A DNA stretch of 64,000 nucleotides from the NCBI RefSeq assembly GCF_900459225.1, contig NZ_UHFH01000003.1, forward strand, positions 836,501 to 900,500, read 5' to 3'. The notes beneath the pieces were generated by a model. It worked only from the letters and a program-made list of their open reading frames with translations, was not told where the DNA came from and made no database searches. This DNA is from Streptococcus dysgalactiae subsp. dysgalactiae. GTDB taxonomy: Bacteria; Bacillota; Bacilli; Lactobacillales; Streptococcaceae. Each line of letters starts with the position of its first letter. Within the stretch, counting starts at the first letter, position 1. Positions 1-10,406 of this stretch are shown here, one piece after another. The position numbers and the translations under genes were made by a program.

Positions 1-594
1 TTGAAAGCTAGAATCCGTGCGAAACGTCGCTATAACTCTTATAAAGGTGAGGTTGGCAAGAAAGCTGATAATCTCATTAAGCGTCAATTTAAAGCTACCC
101 AACCACTTAAGAAGTGTTATACCGATGTCACAGAGTTTTCAATTCCTGCTAGTGATCAAAAATTGTATCTATCACCAGTTCTTGATGGCTTTAACAGTGA
201 GATTATTGCATATCATTTATCTACCTCGCCAAACTTACAACAACTTAAAACGATGCTTTCCGAGGCTTTTCCTGAACAAACTTACCAGGGCACTATTTTA
301 CATAGTGACCAAGGATGGCAATATCAACACACTTACTACCATCATTTTCTTGAGGAGCATGGAATGAGACCGTCCATGTCGCGTAAAGGAAATAGCTTAG
401 ATAACGGCATGATGGAATCTTTTTTTGGAACATTGAAGACAGAAATGTTTTATGGGTTTGAGAAGGAATTTACTTCCCTCGAAACATTAAAAACAGCTAT
501 TTCAGAATATATCAACTACTACAACACTAAACGAATCAAACTTACATTAAAAGGACTAAGTCCTGTGCAATACAGAACTCAATCCTTAACTTAA
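1..594 (+). CDS. IS3-family transposase OrfB (DDE), 5' end beyond the window
   Basis: This is the C-terminal 197 residues of an IS3 (IS150-like) OrfB integrase that cuts and joins DNA during transposition. The rve/DDE core is visible: first Asp in TDVTEF, second Asp in LHSDQGWQYQ, and Glu in NGMMESFFGTLK, ending with the usual GLSPVQYRTQ. It corresponds to residue 69 onward of the complete OrfB at 17357-18154, with one E-to-V type difference (LEEHGM here, LEVHGM there). The TTG at position 1 is internal to the gene and is not a real start. Confidence 0.92.
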   Translation: MKARIRAKRRYNSYKGEVGKKADNLIKRQFKATQPLKKCYTDVTEFSIPASDQKLYLSPVLDGFNSEIIAYHLSTSPNLQQLKTMLSEAFPEQTYQGTILHSDQGWQYQHTYYHHFLEEHGMRPSMSRKGNSLDNGMMESFFGTLKTEMFYGFEKEFTSLETLKTAISEYINYYNTKRIKLTLKGLSPVQYRTQSLT

Positions 595-626
595 AATATA
601 ATGTCCAACTTTTGGGGGTCACTTCA
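1..626 (+). mobile_element. IS3-family insertion sequence, right part only
   Basis: This is the 3' part of an IS3-family element. It matches positions 17561-18186 of the complete copy at 16753-18186 base for base, except for one substitution seen (A at 356 against T at 17916). The right inverted repeat is at 602-626, TGTCCAACTTTTGGGGGTCA followed by CTTCA. The left end lies outside the window, so whether the element is whole cannot be judged. The flank after 626 (GAGCGTGACTCCTTTTTTT) looks like the 3' half of a terminator, which may have been the target. Confidence 0.93.
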
Positions 627-832
627 GACGATGAGCGTGACTCCTTTTTTTGCTGATATTAGTTATTGTGTAACTCATTGATAGTAATTGATCATCGAAG
701 TAGTTTAAGATACTGAGTGGTAACACTGAGGTTGAAGAAATTAACGTGAACTAAAGAAGAGAATGGAGGTCAAAATAATTTACATTGTTTATTTTGGTAA
801 TAAGCATTATTGAATAGAATCAGAGAAAAGAT

Positions 833-866
833 AAGAGGCAGAAACATGCGTTTCTGCCTCTTATTA
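833..866. terminator. Rho-independent terminator after ltaS
   Basis: A 12-bp perfect stem, AAGAGGCAGAAA / TTTCTGCCTCTT, with a short loop. On the minus strand it lies just beyond the stop codon of the LTA synthase gene. The rest of the 627-887 gap holds no ORF or RNA gene that I can recognise. Confidence 0.8.
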
Positions 867-887
867 ATAGTGTTAAGATTTGTGGTC

Positions 888-3071
888 TTATTCTGTAGGT
901 TTATCAGTCTCTTCTTTAGGCGTAGGGTCAGTTGTTGCTTCAGTTTTTTCAGCTTCTTTAGGATTTAATTCCAAGTAAGATGGAGCTTTAAAAAGCTTCT
1001 GAGTTGATTTGTTACCATTTTTACTATATAAGCTAGTTGAATGAGAGCCAAGCTTAGCTGAAATATCTTTCATCTGTTTTAATTGCTTGGTATAAACAAA
1101 CTTGCTAGAATCAATCACTTTTAAGCCATTATTCGTGTCAAATCGTAAGAGATCTCCGGTTTGGACAGCGTCACTGGCTGCTAGTTGTTGAGCCACAGCT
1201 GCACGAATTTCTTTAGTCTTAGCCATGGTCACCTCATCAGGGTTGGTAATTTCTAAACCTGTCTGAGTATTGTAAAGTCGGCCACTGTAATTGGTGTATT
1301 CTGGTGTCATATAGGTACCAGAGGTACGCTGAGCGACAATTTGGCTATTTTGAGGCGATAGGAGGTCTTGACCAAGTTGAACAAGATTGCTGGTATCAAT
1401 CCCCAAGATATGGAGCAAGGTTGGAAGAGCATCAATTTCACCACCGAAGGTGTCTTTAACGCCACCATTGGTGTATCCTGGAATATGAACCATATAAGGA
1501 ACTCGCTGAAGCATGGCGTTATCATATTCTGACCAGGTCTCAGAGTCTTTGCCTAGGAGAGGAGCAAGGCTAGAATTACGAGAATTTGAAATACCATAAT
1601 GGTCACCATATAAAACAAAGATAGAATTCTCATACAAGCCAGTTGCTTTTAAATAATCAAAAAATGATTTCAAGGCAGCATCTAAATAATTGGCTGTGGC
1701 AAAATAACCATTGATGGTTTCATCATCTGTTTTAGCCAGTGGGAAACCTTCTTCATTGCTTTCACCTTTTAGGCTGGTATAGGGATAGTGGTTACTTACA
1801 GTAATAAATTTAGTATAAAAGGGTTGCTGCATTTGTTCAAGGTATTTAATGGAGTCCTTAAACATATACTTGTCATTCAATCCATACTGGAATGAGTTTT
1901 TGTCAGTTTGTTTTGAGAAGTAACTAGAATCAAAGAAGTAATTGTAACCCCATTGCTTGTAAGCATTGTTACGATTCCAGAAAGTCCCGACATTTCCGTG
2001 GAAAACCGCACTTGTGTAGCCCCCACTTTGTGCAAGGATACTAGGCGTTGCAAACTGAGTGTTTTCTCCACCATAGTTAACCATGAATGATCCACTGTTG
2101 AGCCCAAATAGGGAGTTTTCCATCATGGTTTCGGCATCGGATGTTTTTCCGGCTTTCACTTGGTGGAAGAAGTTTGAGAAGGACAATGTTTCATTAGAAT
2201 GGTAGAGAGAATTAATGAAAGGTGTAACTTCATATTCCTTATCCCCATCTTTTAATTTGTAGTCGATGAGGAATTGTTGGAAACTCTCCAAATGGATAAC
2301 AATGACATTTTTACCTTTTCCAATACCAAAATATTGAGAATCGGGGGCAGCATAATGATTTTTGACATAAGATTTAACATCAACCAATTCTTCGGCGGTA
2401 GCGCCGTTCCGCTCTTTTTGAGCTTGATAAGTTTGGTTACCGCTGTAGAAGGTAAAGGCTGGCAGCCCTAGTGCTCTGACAATATAAGTGTTTGAAAAAC
2501 CGCGTGTCAGTAATTCTGGTCGGTCAATCTCGGCTAAAAAGAGATTAACCGAAAGAAGTAAAGTCGAAAGAGCAGTAACGGCAAAGGCAGCGCGCTTATT
2601 GAAAGGTCTGTAATCCTTTTTGATTTTTTTAGTGATAGTGAGACTAATCAAAATGATAAAATCAAGAATATAAACGATGTCCCAGATCCGCAAAAGGTTT
2701 AGAGCAGAATCTCCTAAACCAGCTGAAACTTTACTACTAGCTAACATAGCGCTAACTGTGATAAAGTCTGAAAATTCTCGGTAATAAATAGAATTGGATA
2801 TTAAGAGAAGGTTGAGGATGATGTAAGCAACCCAAGAGATGATGTAAAAAGCTCGTGTACTCTTAATATAAAGGGCAAATCCCAATAGTAATAATGCTAA
2901 TGGGATTGGGTTAATAATAGTTAGAAAGACTTGGTATGCATTTCCCAAATCTAGCGAAAAATCTGTATGATATGCCCACAGCGTCTTTAGCCAATAACAG
3001 AAGAGGAGGGTGATAATAAATCCTAATCTTGTATTGATAAAGCCTGTGATAAGTGTTTTAAATTTCTTCAC
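888..3071 (-). CDS. ltaS: Lipoteichoic acid synthase family (phosphoglycerol transferase)
   Basis: Membrane enzyme that transfers glycerol-phosphate from phosphatidylglycerol to build lipoteichoic acid on the outer face of the membrane. About five hydrophobic helices fill residues 1-190. An extracellular sulfatase-fold domain follows, with metal-binding HLES (about E262), the catalytic Thr in GKTSDAE (about T310), FHGN and YGDHYG. A Pro/Glu/Thr-rich tail ends the protein (PTPKEETDKPTE). I chose the GTG at 3071 because AAGGAAG lies 8 bases upstream and the helix starts soon after; an in-frame ATG at 3116 would add 15 polar residues and has no ribosome site. It is transcribed alone and divergently from the methyltransferase gene. 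Family assignment is firm; whether it is LtaS or a primase-type paralogue is inferred. Confidence 0.9.
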   Translation of the reverse strand: MKKFKTLITGFINTRLGFIITLLFCYWLKTLWAYHTDFSLDLGNAYQVFLTIINPIPLALLLLGFALYIKSTRAFYIISWVAYIILNLLLISNSIYYREFSDFITVSAMLASSKVSAGLGDSALNLLRIWDIVYILDFIILISLTITKKIKKDYRPFNKRAAFAVTALSTLLLSVNLFLAEIDRPELLTRGFSNTYIVRALGLPAFTFYSGNQTYQAQKERNGATAEELVDVKSYVKNHYAAPDSQYFGIGKGKNVIVIHLESFQQFLIDYKLKDGDKEYEVTPFINSLYHSNETLSFSNFFHQVKAGKTSDAETMMENSLFGLNSGSFMVNYGGENTQFATPSILAQSGGYTSAVFHGNVGTFWNRNNAYKQWGYNYFFDSSYFSKQTDKNSFQYGLNDKYMFKDSIKYLEQMQQPFYTKFITVSNHYPYTSLKGESNEEGFPLAKTDDETINGYFATANYLDAALKSFFDYLKATGLYENSIFVLYGDHYGISNSRNSSLAPLLGKDSETWSEYDNAMLQRVPYMVHIPGYTNGGVKDTFGGEIDALPTLLHILGIDTSNLVQLGQDLLSPQNSQIVAQRTSGTYMTPEYTNYSGRLYNTQTGLEITNPDEVTMAKTKEIRAAVAQQLAASDAVQTGDLLRFDTNNGLKVIDSSKFVYTKQLKQMKDISAKLGSHSTSLYSKNGNKSTQKLFKAPSYLELNPKEAEKTEATTDPTPKEETDKPTE

Positions 3072-3201
3072 AGTAGGAACTTCCTTATCATTTTTTCCTA
3101 AAAATATAATCTCCAAATAAAATCTCAGATTAAATTATATCAAAAATATGGGGTTAATGCTTGTCATAAGTTCAAATTTAGTAGGATTTTTTATCAGATT
3201 T

Positions 3202-3217
3202 TGTTATAATAAAAACT
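3202..3217 (+). promoter_or_regulatory. Extended -10 promoter abutting the start codon
   Basis: TGTTATAAT is an extended -10 (TGN plus perfect TATAAT at 3205-3210). Only seven bases separate it from the ATG at 3218, so transcription should start at or next to the A of the ATG. There is no Shine-Dalgarno sequence and no convincing -35. See the finding on leaderless genes. Confidence 0.65.
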
Positions 3218-4381
3218 ATGAATAAACTCTATATTGATTCTTTTGTGGAAAAGAAGTTAACAGCGGGGGTACAATTATTAGATGAAAAGGACTTTCCAAA
3301 CCTAGAGCAGGAGGACCAGTTAGTGCAACTGGTGACCAAAGCTCATCGCCCGCTTGGGATAGCTTATATCTCTAAGCAAAATAAAGGAATTGGCTGGTAT
3401 CTTGGTTCAACCGTAACGCAGTTGTCTAAGGCTTACTTTATTGACTTATTTACAGTTGCTAAGAGTAAGAGGCAACAGTTTGCCCAATCGGACTTGACCA
3501 ACGCCTACCGTCTGTTCAACCAAGAAGGTGATAACTTTGGAGGACTGACGATTGACCTCTACAAGGATTTCGCTGTCTTTTCATGGTATAATAGTTTTGT
3601 TTACCAAGAAAAAGAGATGATTATCGAGGCATTTCAAGAGGTTTTCCCTGAGGTTAGAGGAGCATATGAAAAGAATCGTTTTAAGGGGGCACTACCTGAG
3701 TCGGCTCACTTATATGGTGAGCAAGCAGAGGATAGTTTTTCTATTGTAGAAAATAGTGTTGCCTATCAGGTTTTCTTAAATGACGGCTTGATGACAGGGA
3801 TTTTTCTGGACCAACACGATGTTCGAAAAGCCTTAGTAGATGGATTGGCGTTGGGGAAATCTCTGCTTAATATGTTCTCCTACACAGCAGCTTTTTCAGT
3901 AGCTGCAGCAATGGGAGGAGCTATTGAGACAACATCCGTGGATTTAGCGAAACGGTCTAGAGAGCTATCAGTTGCTCACTTTGAACAGAATCACTTGGAC
4001 TTGAGTACCCATCATTTTGTGGTGATGGATGTTTTTGACTATTTTAAATATGCTAAACGCAAAAACTTAACCTTTGATGTGATTGTGATTGACCCACCTA
4101 GTTTTGCAAGAAATAAAAAGCAAACCTTCTCTGTTAGCAAAGATTACCATAAATTAATCACTGAGGCATTGGACATATTGAGTCCTAAGGGAACCATTAT
4201 CGCTTCAACAAATGCTGCCAATATGACTGTTAATCAGTTTAAAAAGCAAATTATCAAGGGATTTGGAAATCGTCGACCGGAGTCCATGTGTCTCCAGCAG
4301 CTTCCAAGTGACTTTACTATCAATAAAGCAGATGAAAGAAGTAATTATTTAAAGGTATTTACTATAAAGGTACGAGAATGA
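3218..4381 (+). CDS. Class I rRNA methyltransferase (RlmI/YwbD-like, PUA domain)
   Basis: Predicted SAM-dependent 23S rRNA (cytosine) methyltransferase. The first 70 or so residues fit a PUA-like RNA-binding domain. The C-terminal half has a Rossmann methyltransferase core with a SAM loop around [16 protein letters not shown] and the IDPPSF catalytic motif ([14 protein letters not shown]). At 387 residues it has the normal length for RlmI-like proteins. Its stop overlaps the aroD start by 4 bases (ATGA), so the two are co-transcribed and translationally coupled. The ATG follows an extended -10 by 7 bases with no ribosome binding site, which suggests leaderless translation. The exact base modified is inferred from the family. 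Confidence 0.9.
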   Translation: MNKLYIDSFVEKKLTAGVQLLDEKDFPNLEQEDQLVQLVTKAHRPLGIAYISKQNKGIGWYLGSTVTQLSKAYFIDLFTVAKSKRQQFAQSDLTNAYRLFNQEGDNFGGLTIDLYKDFAVFSWYNSFVYQEKEMIIEAFQEVFPEVRGAYEKNRFKGALPESAHLYGEQAEDSFSIVENSVAYQVFLNDGLMTGIFLDQHDVRKALVDGLALGKSLLNMFSYTAAFSVAAAMGGAIETTSVDLAKRSRELSVAHFEQNHLDLSTHHFVVMDVFDYFKYAKRKNLTFDVIVIDPPSFARNKKQTFSVSKDYHKLITEALDILSPKGTIIASTNAANMTVNQFKKQIIKGFGNRRPESMCLQQLPSDFTINKADERSNYLKVFTIKVRE

Positions 4382-5064
4382 AAATTGTAGCACCAGTCAT
4401 GCCAAGAAATTTTGAAGAGGCTCAAGCTATTGATATCTCCAAGTATGAGGAGGTTCATTTAGTCGAATGGCGAGCAGACTACCTTCCTAAAGAGGAAATT
4501 GTATCAGTAGCGCCTGCTATTTTTGAAAAATTTGCTGGAAAAGAAATTATCTTTACTCTTCGTACAGACAAAGAAGGGGGCAATATTGCCCTTTCGGATC
4601 AGGAATACGTTGCGGTGATTAAAGAGATCAACGCGATCTATAATCCTGACTATATTGACTTTGAATATTTTAGTCATAAAGCTATTTTTCATGAAATGCT
4701 TGATTTTCCAAATCTAGTCTTGTCTTACCATAATTTTGAAGAAACTCCTGAAAACTTGATGGAAGCTTTCTCCGAGATGACTAAACTGGCACCTAGAGTG
4801 GTAAAGATTGCAGTGATGCCAGAGAGTGAGCAAGATGTCCTTGATTTAATGAATTACACTAGAGGCTTTAAAACACTCAATCCTGAGCAGGAATTTGCGA
4901 CTATATCTATGGGAAAACTCGGTAGGTTATCGCGTTTAGCTGGGGATGTGGTTGGATCCTCTTGGACCTTTGTTTCTCTCGATCAGGCTAGTGCTTCAGG
5001 GCAAGTTAGTCTTAGCGATATGAAACGTATTATTGAAGTGTTAGAAGCAGACACTTCTCATTAA
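4378..5064 (+). CDS. aroD: 3-dehydroquinate dehydratase, type I
   Basis: Third step of the shikimate pathway: 3-dehydroquinate to 3-dehydroshikimate, through a Schiff base. Visible residues are the catalytic His in [10 protein letters not shown], the Schiff-base Lys in VVKIAVMP, and the substrate-binding EWRAD motif (HLVEWRADY) near the N-terminus. At 228 residues it is the usual length. It overlaps the upstream methyltransferase gene by 4 bases and is followed by a terminator before aroC, so aroC probably has its own promoter or relies on readthrough. Confidence 0.96.
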   Translation: MKIVAPVMPRNFEEAQAIDISKYEEVHLVEWRADYLPKEEIVSVAPAIFEKFAGKEIIFTLRTDKEGGNIALSDQEYVAVIKEINAIYNPDYIDFEYFSHKAIFHEMLDFPNLVLSYHNFEETPENLMEAFSEMTKLAPRVVKIAVMPESEQDVLDLMNYTRGFKTLNPEQEFATISMGKLGRLSRLAGDVVGSSWTFVSLDQASASGQVSLSDMKRIIEVLEADTSH

Positions 5065-5078
5065 ATGAATCATCAAGA

Positions 5079-5117
5079 AGACATTATTCCCTTGAAAGCT
5101 CAGGAATAATGTTTTTC
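5079..5117 (+). terminator. Rho-independent terminator after aroD
   Basis: Perfect 10-bp stem ACATTATTCC / GGAATAATGT (5081-5090 with 5103-5112), followed by a T-rich tract. Confidence 0.85.
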
Positions 5118-5161
5118 CTTTATCTAGGGAAAACTAAACTTAAAAGGAGAAAAGAGATAAG

Positions 5162-6328
5162 ATGCGTTATTTGACAGCAGGAGAATCTCACGGTCCTTCC
5201 TTGACAGCGATTGTTGAAGGTGTGCCAGCTGGTCTAAGTCTTAGCCCAGCGGATATTGATCAGGAATTAAAACGGCGACAGGGCGGCTATGGCCGTGGAG
5301 CTAGAATGAGCATTGAATCTGATCGTGTGGTAATATCATCAGGCGTTCGACATGGTAAAACGACAGGTTCTCCAATTACTTTAACGGTGATCAATAAAGA
5401 CCATCAAAAATGGACAGATATTATGGCCGTTGAAGATATTGAGGCGAGCTTTAAAAGCAAGAGACGCGTTAAACACCCTCGGCCTGGTCACGCTGACTTG
5501 GTGGGTGGGATAAAGTATCGTTTTGACGATTTACGAAATGCTTTGGAACGTTCTTCGGCTAGAGAGACAACCATGCGGGTGGCAGTTGGAGCTATCGCCA
5601 AACATATTCTTGCTGAATTGGGAATTACGATATTCAACCATGTTTTGGTTTTTGGAGAGCTTCCTATTGAGATCCCTAAAGGGATGTCTCTATCAGCTAT
5701 GAAGGAGGCAGCTCGCCAATCAGAATTGTCTATTATCAATCCGCATCAAGAGGTAGAAATCAAAACCTATATTGATACTATTAAAAAAGAAGGTGATACC
5801 ATTGGTGGCACCATTGAGACAATTGTTGAAGGTGTGCCAGCAGGTCTAGGATCTTATGTCCAGTGGGACAGAAAATTAGATGCCAAACTGGCTCAAGCAG
5901 TTCTTTCCATTAATGCTTTTAAGGGGGTTGAATTCGGCCTTGGCTTTGACATGGCCTCTCTGAAAGGCTCTCAAGTGATGGACCCGATTATCTGGAATGC
6001 TGATGAGGGATATGGACGTCAAACCAATCATTTAGGGGGCTTTGAAGGGGGCATGACCACAGGACAACCTCTTGTTGTTAAAGGGGTTATGAAGCCCATT
6101 CCTACTTTGTATAAACCACTCATGTCGGTAGATATTGATAGTCATGAACCTTATAAAGCAACGGTGGAACGCTCTGATCCAACGGCTTTACCAGCTGCGG
6201 GGGTTATCATGGAAAATGTCGTGGCAACCGTTCTTGTCCAAGAAATCTTAGCAACCTTTTCTTCGGATACGATGCTTGATTTGAAAAAAGCATTTTCAGA
6301 CTATCGGTCTTATGTCAAACAGTTTTAG
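5162..6328 (+). CDS. aroC: Chorismate synthase
   Basis: Last common step of aromatic amino acid synthesis: EPSP to chorismate, using reduced FMN. Signatures are the N-terminal GESHG ([11 protein letters not shown]), GYGRGARM, the RPGHAD segment and the ERSSARETT motif, with the C-terminal [11 protein letters not shown] region. At 388 residues it matches the Gram-positive form. The ATG is preceded by AAAAGGAGAAAAGAG. It sits between aroD and the YlbF-like gene on the plus strand. Confidence 0.97.
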   Translation: MRYLTAGESHGPSLTAIVEGVPAGLSLSPADIDQELKRRQGGYGRGARMSIESDRVVISSGVRHGKTTGSPITLTVINKDHQKWTDIMAVEDIEASFKSKRRVKHPRPGHADLVGGIKYRFDDLRNALERSSARETTMRVAVGAIAKHILAELGITIFNHVLVFGELPIEIPKGMSLSAMKEAARQSELSIINPHQEVEIKTYIDTIKKEGDTIGGTIETIVEGVPAGLGSYVQWDRKLDAKLAQAVLSINAFKGVEFGLGFDMASLKGSQVMDPIIWNADEGYGRQTNHLGGFEGGMTTGQPLVVKGVMKPIPTLYKPLMSVDIDSHEPYKATVERSDPTALPAAGVIMENVVATVLVQEILATFSSDTMLDLKKAFSDYRSYVKQF

Positions 6329-6390
6329 ATAGCAAGACTGAAGCTTTTATGATATGATTAGCAAGTAGTAAATGATAAAGGAGACTCGTC

Positions 6391-6732
6391 ATGTCACAAG
6401 AAATTTATGATGATGCCAATCGACTTGAAAGGGCGATTCGTGCTCTTCCAGAATACCAAAAAGTGTTGGAAGTGAAAGAAACCATTCAAGCAGACGCTAG
6501 TGCTAGCCAACTGTTTGATGAGTTTGTCGCTATGCAAGAAAAAATCCAAGGGATGATGCAATCAGGCCAAATGCCAACGGTTGAAGAACAAACAAGCATT
6601 CAAGAACTTAGCCAAAAGATTGAAGCTAATGATCATCTGAAATCATATTTTGAAGCCCAACAGGGTTTGTCCGTTTATATGAGCGACATTGAACGTATCG
6701 TCTTTGCTCCGTTGAAAGATTTAGTCAAGTAA
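6391..6732 (+). CDS. YlbF/YmcA/YheA-family protein (UPF0342)
   Basis: Small cytosolic helical protein of 113 residues. Nearly all of it is predicted alpha-helix rich in Gln, Glu and Ala, with the family's [13 protein letters not shown] start and the C-terminal [16 protein letters not shown]. subtilis relatives YlbF and YmcA act with YaaT on RNase Y, but YheA-type members like this one have no proven role. The ribosome site AAAGGAG is 8 bases before the ATG. It follows aroC by 62 bases and is closed by a terminator. Confidence 0.88.
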   Translation: MSQEIYDDANRLERAIRALPEYQKVLEVKETIQADASASQLFDEFVAMQEKIQGMMQSGQMPTVEEQTSIQELSQKIEANDHLKSYFEAQQGLSVYMSDIERIVFAPLKDLVK

Positions 6733-6746
6733 GGGAAGCTTAAAGG

Positions 6747-6788
6747 AAAAATCAGATTGTTGACGAATTTGTCATAGTCTGTTTTTTG
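6747..6788 (+). terminator. Probable Rho-independent terminator
   Basis: AAAAATCAGA ... TCTGTTTTTT with an inner TTGAC/GTCA helix, imperfect but followed by six T. The remaining sequence up to the gor start has a second short dyad (TCAGAGAGT / GACTCCCTGA, about 6809-6830) without a T tract, and nothing else that I recognise. Confidence 0.6.
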
Positions 6789-6951
6789 TGGAATTATCCT
6801 TGATGTATCAGAGAGTTGAGACTCCCTGACATTTGTGTTATAGTCAAATAAAGTGATGGGAGTAGTAGGCTGATTGTTGTGTTGGTGAAATAGAAGTTGC
6901 CTCATAATCCGTCATTTAAAACATCGTATTAGAAAGCAGAAGGTGATAGAA

Positions 6952-8304
6952 ATGGTCAATCATTACGATTACATTGTTATTGGTGGAGGAAGCGCAGGAA
7001 TTGCTTCTGCTAACAGAGCAGCCATGCATGGGGCCAAAGTATTGTTAGCTGAAGGTAAAGAGATTGGGGGAACCTGTGTTAACCTAGGCTGCGTTCCCAA
7101 AAAAGTCATGTGGTATGGAGCTCAAGTAGCAGATATTTTAGGGACTTACGCTAAGGATTATGGATTCGACTTTTCAGAGAAAACATTTGATTTTAAACAA
7201 TTAAAAGCAAACCGCCAAGCTTATATTGATCGGATTCACGCATCCTATGAGCGTGGTTTTGACCAGAATGGTGTTGACCGTATCTACGACTATGCTGTTT
7301 TTAAAGATGCTCATACTGTGGAAATAGCAGGACAAACTTATACTGCACCGCATATTTTGATTGCTACAGGAGGACACCCTGTGTTCCCAGATATTGAAGG
7401 GGCCGAATTTGGGATTAGTTCAGATGGCTTTTTTGCTTTGGATGAGGTACCTAAACGTACGGCTGTGGTTGGGGCAGGCTATATTGCTGTGGAACTTGCT
7501 GGTGTTTTGCAGGCTTTGGGGTCAGAGACGGATTTATTTATTCGTCACGATCGACCTTTAAGAAGTTTTGACAAAACCATTGTTGATGTCTTAGTTGATG
7601 AAATGGCAGTTAGTGGGCCGCGCTTACACACTCATGCAGAAGTGGCAAAGGTTGTCAAAAATACTGATGAGTCCTTGACCCTTTACCTCAAAGATGGCAA
7701 GGAAATTGAGGTTGATCAGCTTATTTGGGCTATCGGTCGCCAGCCTAATCTAGAAGGTTTTGGTCTTGACAAAACAGGGGTGGCTTTAAATGAGAAAGGC
7801 TATATTAAGACAGATGCTTATGAAAATACATCGGTTAAAGGGATTTATGCAGTAGGTGATGTCAATGGTAAATTAGCCTTAACCCCAGTTGCTGTTGCTG
7901 CGGGACGTCGTTTGTCAGAACGCCTTTTTAACGGTAAAAGTGATGAGAAATTAGACTACCAAAATGTAGCGACCGTGATTTTCAGCCACCCTGTTATTGG
8001 GGCCATTGGGTTATCTGAGGATGAAGCTATTAAAGAATATGGTCAAGAAGCGGTTAAGGTTTATCAATCACGCTTCACTTCCATGTTTACTGCTGTAACA
8101 AACCATCGTCAATCCTGTTTGATGAAGTTAGTAACGGTTGGGGATACCCAAAAAATAGTTGGTCTTCATGGAATCGGCTATGGGGTTGATGAAATGATTC
8201 AAGGATTTGCAGTGGCTATTAAGATGGGGGCAACCAAAGCAGACTTTGATAATACTGTCGCTATTCACCCAACGGGCGCAGAAGAATTTGTCACCATGCG
8301 CTAA
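6952..8304 (+). CDS. gor: Glutathione-disulfide reductase
   Basis: NADPH-dependent flavoenzyme that keeps glutathione reduced; important in streptococci, which lack catalase. It shows the FAD loop [11 protein letters not shown], the redox-active pair in [13 protein letters not shown], the NADPH loop [13 protein letters not shown], the second FAD motif [11 protein letters not shown], and the C-terminal catalytic HPTGAEEF. At 450 residues the length is typical. I use the ATG rather than the GTG nine bases upstream, because that GTG lies inside the ribosome site AAGGTGA. It converges with folC across a strong shared terminator. Confidence 0.95.
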   Translation: MVNHYDYIVIGGGSAGIASANRAAMHGAKVLLAEGKEIGGTCVNLGCVPKKVMWYGAQVADILGTYAKDYGFDFSEKTFDFKQLKANRQAYIDRIHASYERGFDQNGVDRIYDYAVFKDAHTVEIAGQTYTAPHILIATGGHPVFPDIEGAEFGISSDGFFALDEVPKRTAVVGAGYIAVELAGVLQALGSETDLFIRHDRPLRSFDKTIVDVLVDEMAVSGPRLHTHAEVAKVVKNTDESLTLYLKDGKEIEVDQLIWAIGRQPNLEGFGLDKTGVALNEKGYIKTDAYENTSVKGIYAVGDVNGKLALTPVAVAAGRRLSERLFNGKSDEKLDYQNVATVIFSHPVIGAIGLSEDEAIKEYGQEAVKVYQSRFTSMFTAVTNHRQSCLMKLVTVGDTQKIVGLHGIGYGVDEMIQGFAVAIKMGATKADFDNTVAIHPTGAEEFVTMR

Positions 8305-8324
8305 AGAATGTAACCTAAGGCAAT

Positions 8325-8384
8325 AAAAAATGATGTTAACAGTTTTTGAGGAAGGTCTTCTAAACTGCTAGCATCGTTTTTTTT
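8325..8384. terminator. Bidirectional terminator between gor and folC
   Basis: A long interrupted hairpin starts with AAAAAATGATG and ends with CATCGTTTTTTTT, with inner arms CAGTTT/AAACTG and GGAAG/CTTC. A and T runs on both sides let it serve both converging genes. Confidence 0.88.
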
Positions 8385-8390
8385 AGATAA

Positions 8391-9659
8391 TTAAGAGAGT
8401 GTATTTTTAAAGATGCTCTTTTTACTCAGACAATATTGCCTTATTTCTGATATAAAATAAAGCGATCCTCTCACAACAAAGAGTTCGTCAGATGTTAAGG
8501 AACCTTGTAACCAGTCTCTGTAATTTTTTACCTGTGGGTATTTATCAGGATAATCCTCTAAAAGATTTGCTTCAGGGAAATCAAAAGTCGTGACAGATAC
8601 TTCAAAAATATCTAGTTGTGCCAGCAAGTCGGCTAAAGGCTTACGTTTGAGACCTGCAAAGAGAATGTGAATAGGACGTTTAGGAAATTCTTCTTGTAGT
8701 AAGGCCTTTAATTTGGCAATAGAATCTGGATTGTGGGCACCGTCTAACAGCAGATTAGGACGTATCAATTCAGAACGTCCGGGCCAAGTTGCTGCTTCAA
8801 TTCCTTTTTGTATTGTTTCTGGAGTTAGTTGAGGAAAGGATTTTCTAAGTAACTGAGCTGTCATAATGGCTAGGCAGGCATTAGCGTTTTGATGTTGTCC
8901 CAGTAATCGTAAGTGTAAGTTAGTTAGGATGAAGTCATTGTATTGAAAGCTGAAGGTAGTTTCTGAAGGCAGTAGTTGGAACGTTTCTCCCAATTGTTAT
9001 ACTCTTGAATTGGCTATCTGAGCATGATGCTTAAAAACTTTGATAGCTTCCGTAACAAGTTCACCAATCACAACGGGCTCCTTTGCTTTGATAACAGCAG
9101 CTTTTTGCTGAGCAATATCAGCTAAAGTATGATCGAGACGTTCTTGATGGTTAAAACTAATAGAAGGGCAAACAACTGCTAAAGCGTGGAAGACATTTGT
9201 TGCATCTGTTAGTCCTCCAATACCAGCTTCGATGATGGTAAGATCCACAGGATTAAGTTCGGCAAAATAATAAAACATGATAAGGGTTACCAACTCAAAC
9301 TCAGTTGGTCGCTGCCACTGGGTGTCTTGAGACATTTTAGTCAATATGGGTTTGATGACCCTCACGCAGTGCTTCAAATCCTGCTCAGAAATAGGCTGTC
9401 CATTGAGGCAAATACGGTCGTGAAAGGACATCATAAAAGGTGATGTAAAGGTTCCTACTTGATAACCAGAAGCAGTAAAAATATGTTGCAAATAAGCCGT
9501 CACGGACCTTTTACCATTAGTTCCAACTACGTGAATAGCGGGAAATTTATCTTGTGGTCGACCTAAAGCATCAAGTAGATAAGTCATTCGGTCTAAATCA
9601 GTTTTTCGTCCATTAGCCTTAAAAGTGTGAATCCAAGCAATATTATTGTTTGCGCACAT
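8391..9659 (-). pseudogene. folC: Folylpolyglutamate/dihydrofolate synthase, broken by an in-frame stop
   Basis: The intact enzyme adds glutamates to folates. Here the reading frame is interrupted by TAA at 8997-8999 (…NSRV stop QLGETF…). Both halves are in the same frame, so this is a nonsense change and not a frameshift; a TTG at 8993 is the only start for the second half. The P-loop reads GTNGKRSV where the family has GTNGKGSV, a second damaging change that supports loss of function. Residues KAKEPVVIG and LLLDGAHNPDSI of the fold are otherwise preserved. Pyogenic streptococci usually carry another folC in the folate operon, so loss may be tolerated (known for the group, not seen here). 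The small membrane protein gene lies upstream on the same strand. Confidence 0.85.
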
Positions 9660-9721
9660 CAGAATGTCCTATCTTTTTAATCTAATGCTAGTAAGTAATA
9701 TTATAAAGTCTCTTAAAGTCT

Positions 9722-10171
9722 TTAAGGATTAGTAGGAAGTCCAGTATTGGCATCCTCAGTTCCTGCTGCATTGGGAAGTTGTGTTCCTTCAGTTGTTGAA
9801 GGTGTATCAGGCACTGCAGTTGTAGTAGAGGCTGTATCGTTGTGAGAAGGGGTGGTAGAAGATGGCGGTAAAATTGTTTTAGTCTCATCACTATTTTCTG
9901 ATGAATCCTTATGGCTCTGATTTCCTTGGGAGGAGTCTTTTTCGATAATCTTGACAATGGTATTGCTAGATTCTTTTGATGTATTGTCAGTTTTTGTATC
10001 TGAGGCTGGTTGTAAAGCTCGAGTAATGGTAATAGTCGCCACAATAATACTCAAGATACTACCGATGAGGGCAATAGATTTTTGAAAGGCAGTAAAGCCG
10101 GTTTTAATATGTTGTGTAGGAACACCTCCTGATTTACGAGGTTTCTGTTGACGGGAATAATGTGATGACAT
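9722..10171 (-). CDS. Small membrane-anchored protein, function unknown
   Basis: 149 residues: a basic N-terminus (RQQKPRKSGG), one transmembrane helix at about 28-52 (SIALIGSILSIIVATITI), then a long disordered tail rich in Ser, Thr, Asp, Asn and Pro that should lie outside the cell. There is no lipobox and no sortase motif. It precedes folC on the same strand with a 62-base gap, so the two are probably one transcript. A ribosome site (AAAGGAG) precedes the ATG. I do not recognise a function; proteins of this shape next to folC are common in streptococci. Confidence 0.75.
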   Translation of the reverse strand: MSSHYSRQQKPRKSGGVPTQHIKTGFTAFQKSIALIGSILSIIVATITITRALQPASDTKTDNTSKESSNTIVKIIEKDSSQGNQSHKDSSENSDETKTILPPSSTTPSHNDTASTTTAVPDTPSTTEGTQLPNAAGTEDANTGLPTNP

Positions 10172-10406
10172 GTCTTTCTCCTTTTAATCGTCGTAACACT
10201 AAGCGCTAGAGAGGATATTTTGAACGGTTAGTTTTCTCCATAACGCTTCACTTATCAGTATAATCTAGAAAAAAAGTGAAGTCAACGGTTTACCTTATGT
10301 CTAGGACACAGGTGACTTATGTTCAACATTTAGGGCAATATTTTCCTGATTTCATTTTAACTATTTTGTGATACAATAAAGTATTGAGTAAAAATGAAGG
10401 TGACAC

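Noticed and set aside
8391..8993. Independent gene starting at TTG 8993
   Set aside because: It is in frame with the upstream half and continues the FolC fold, so it is the second part of one broken gene.
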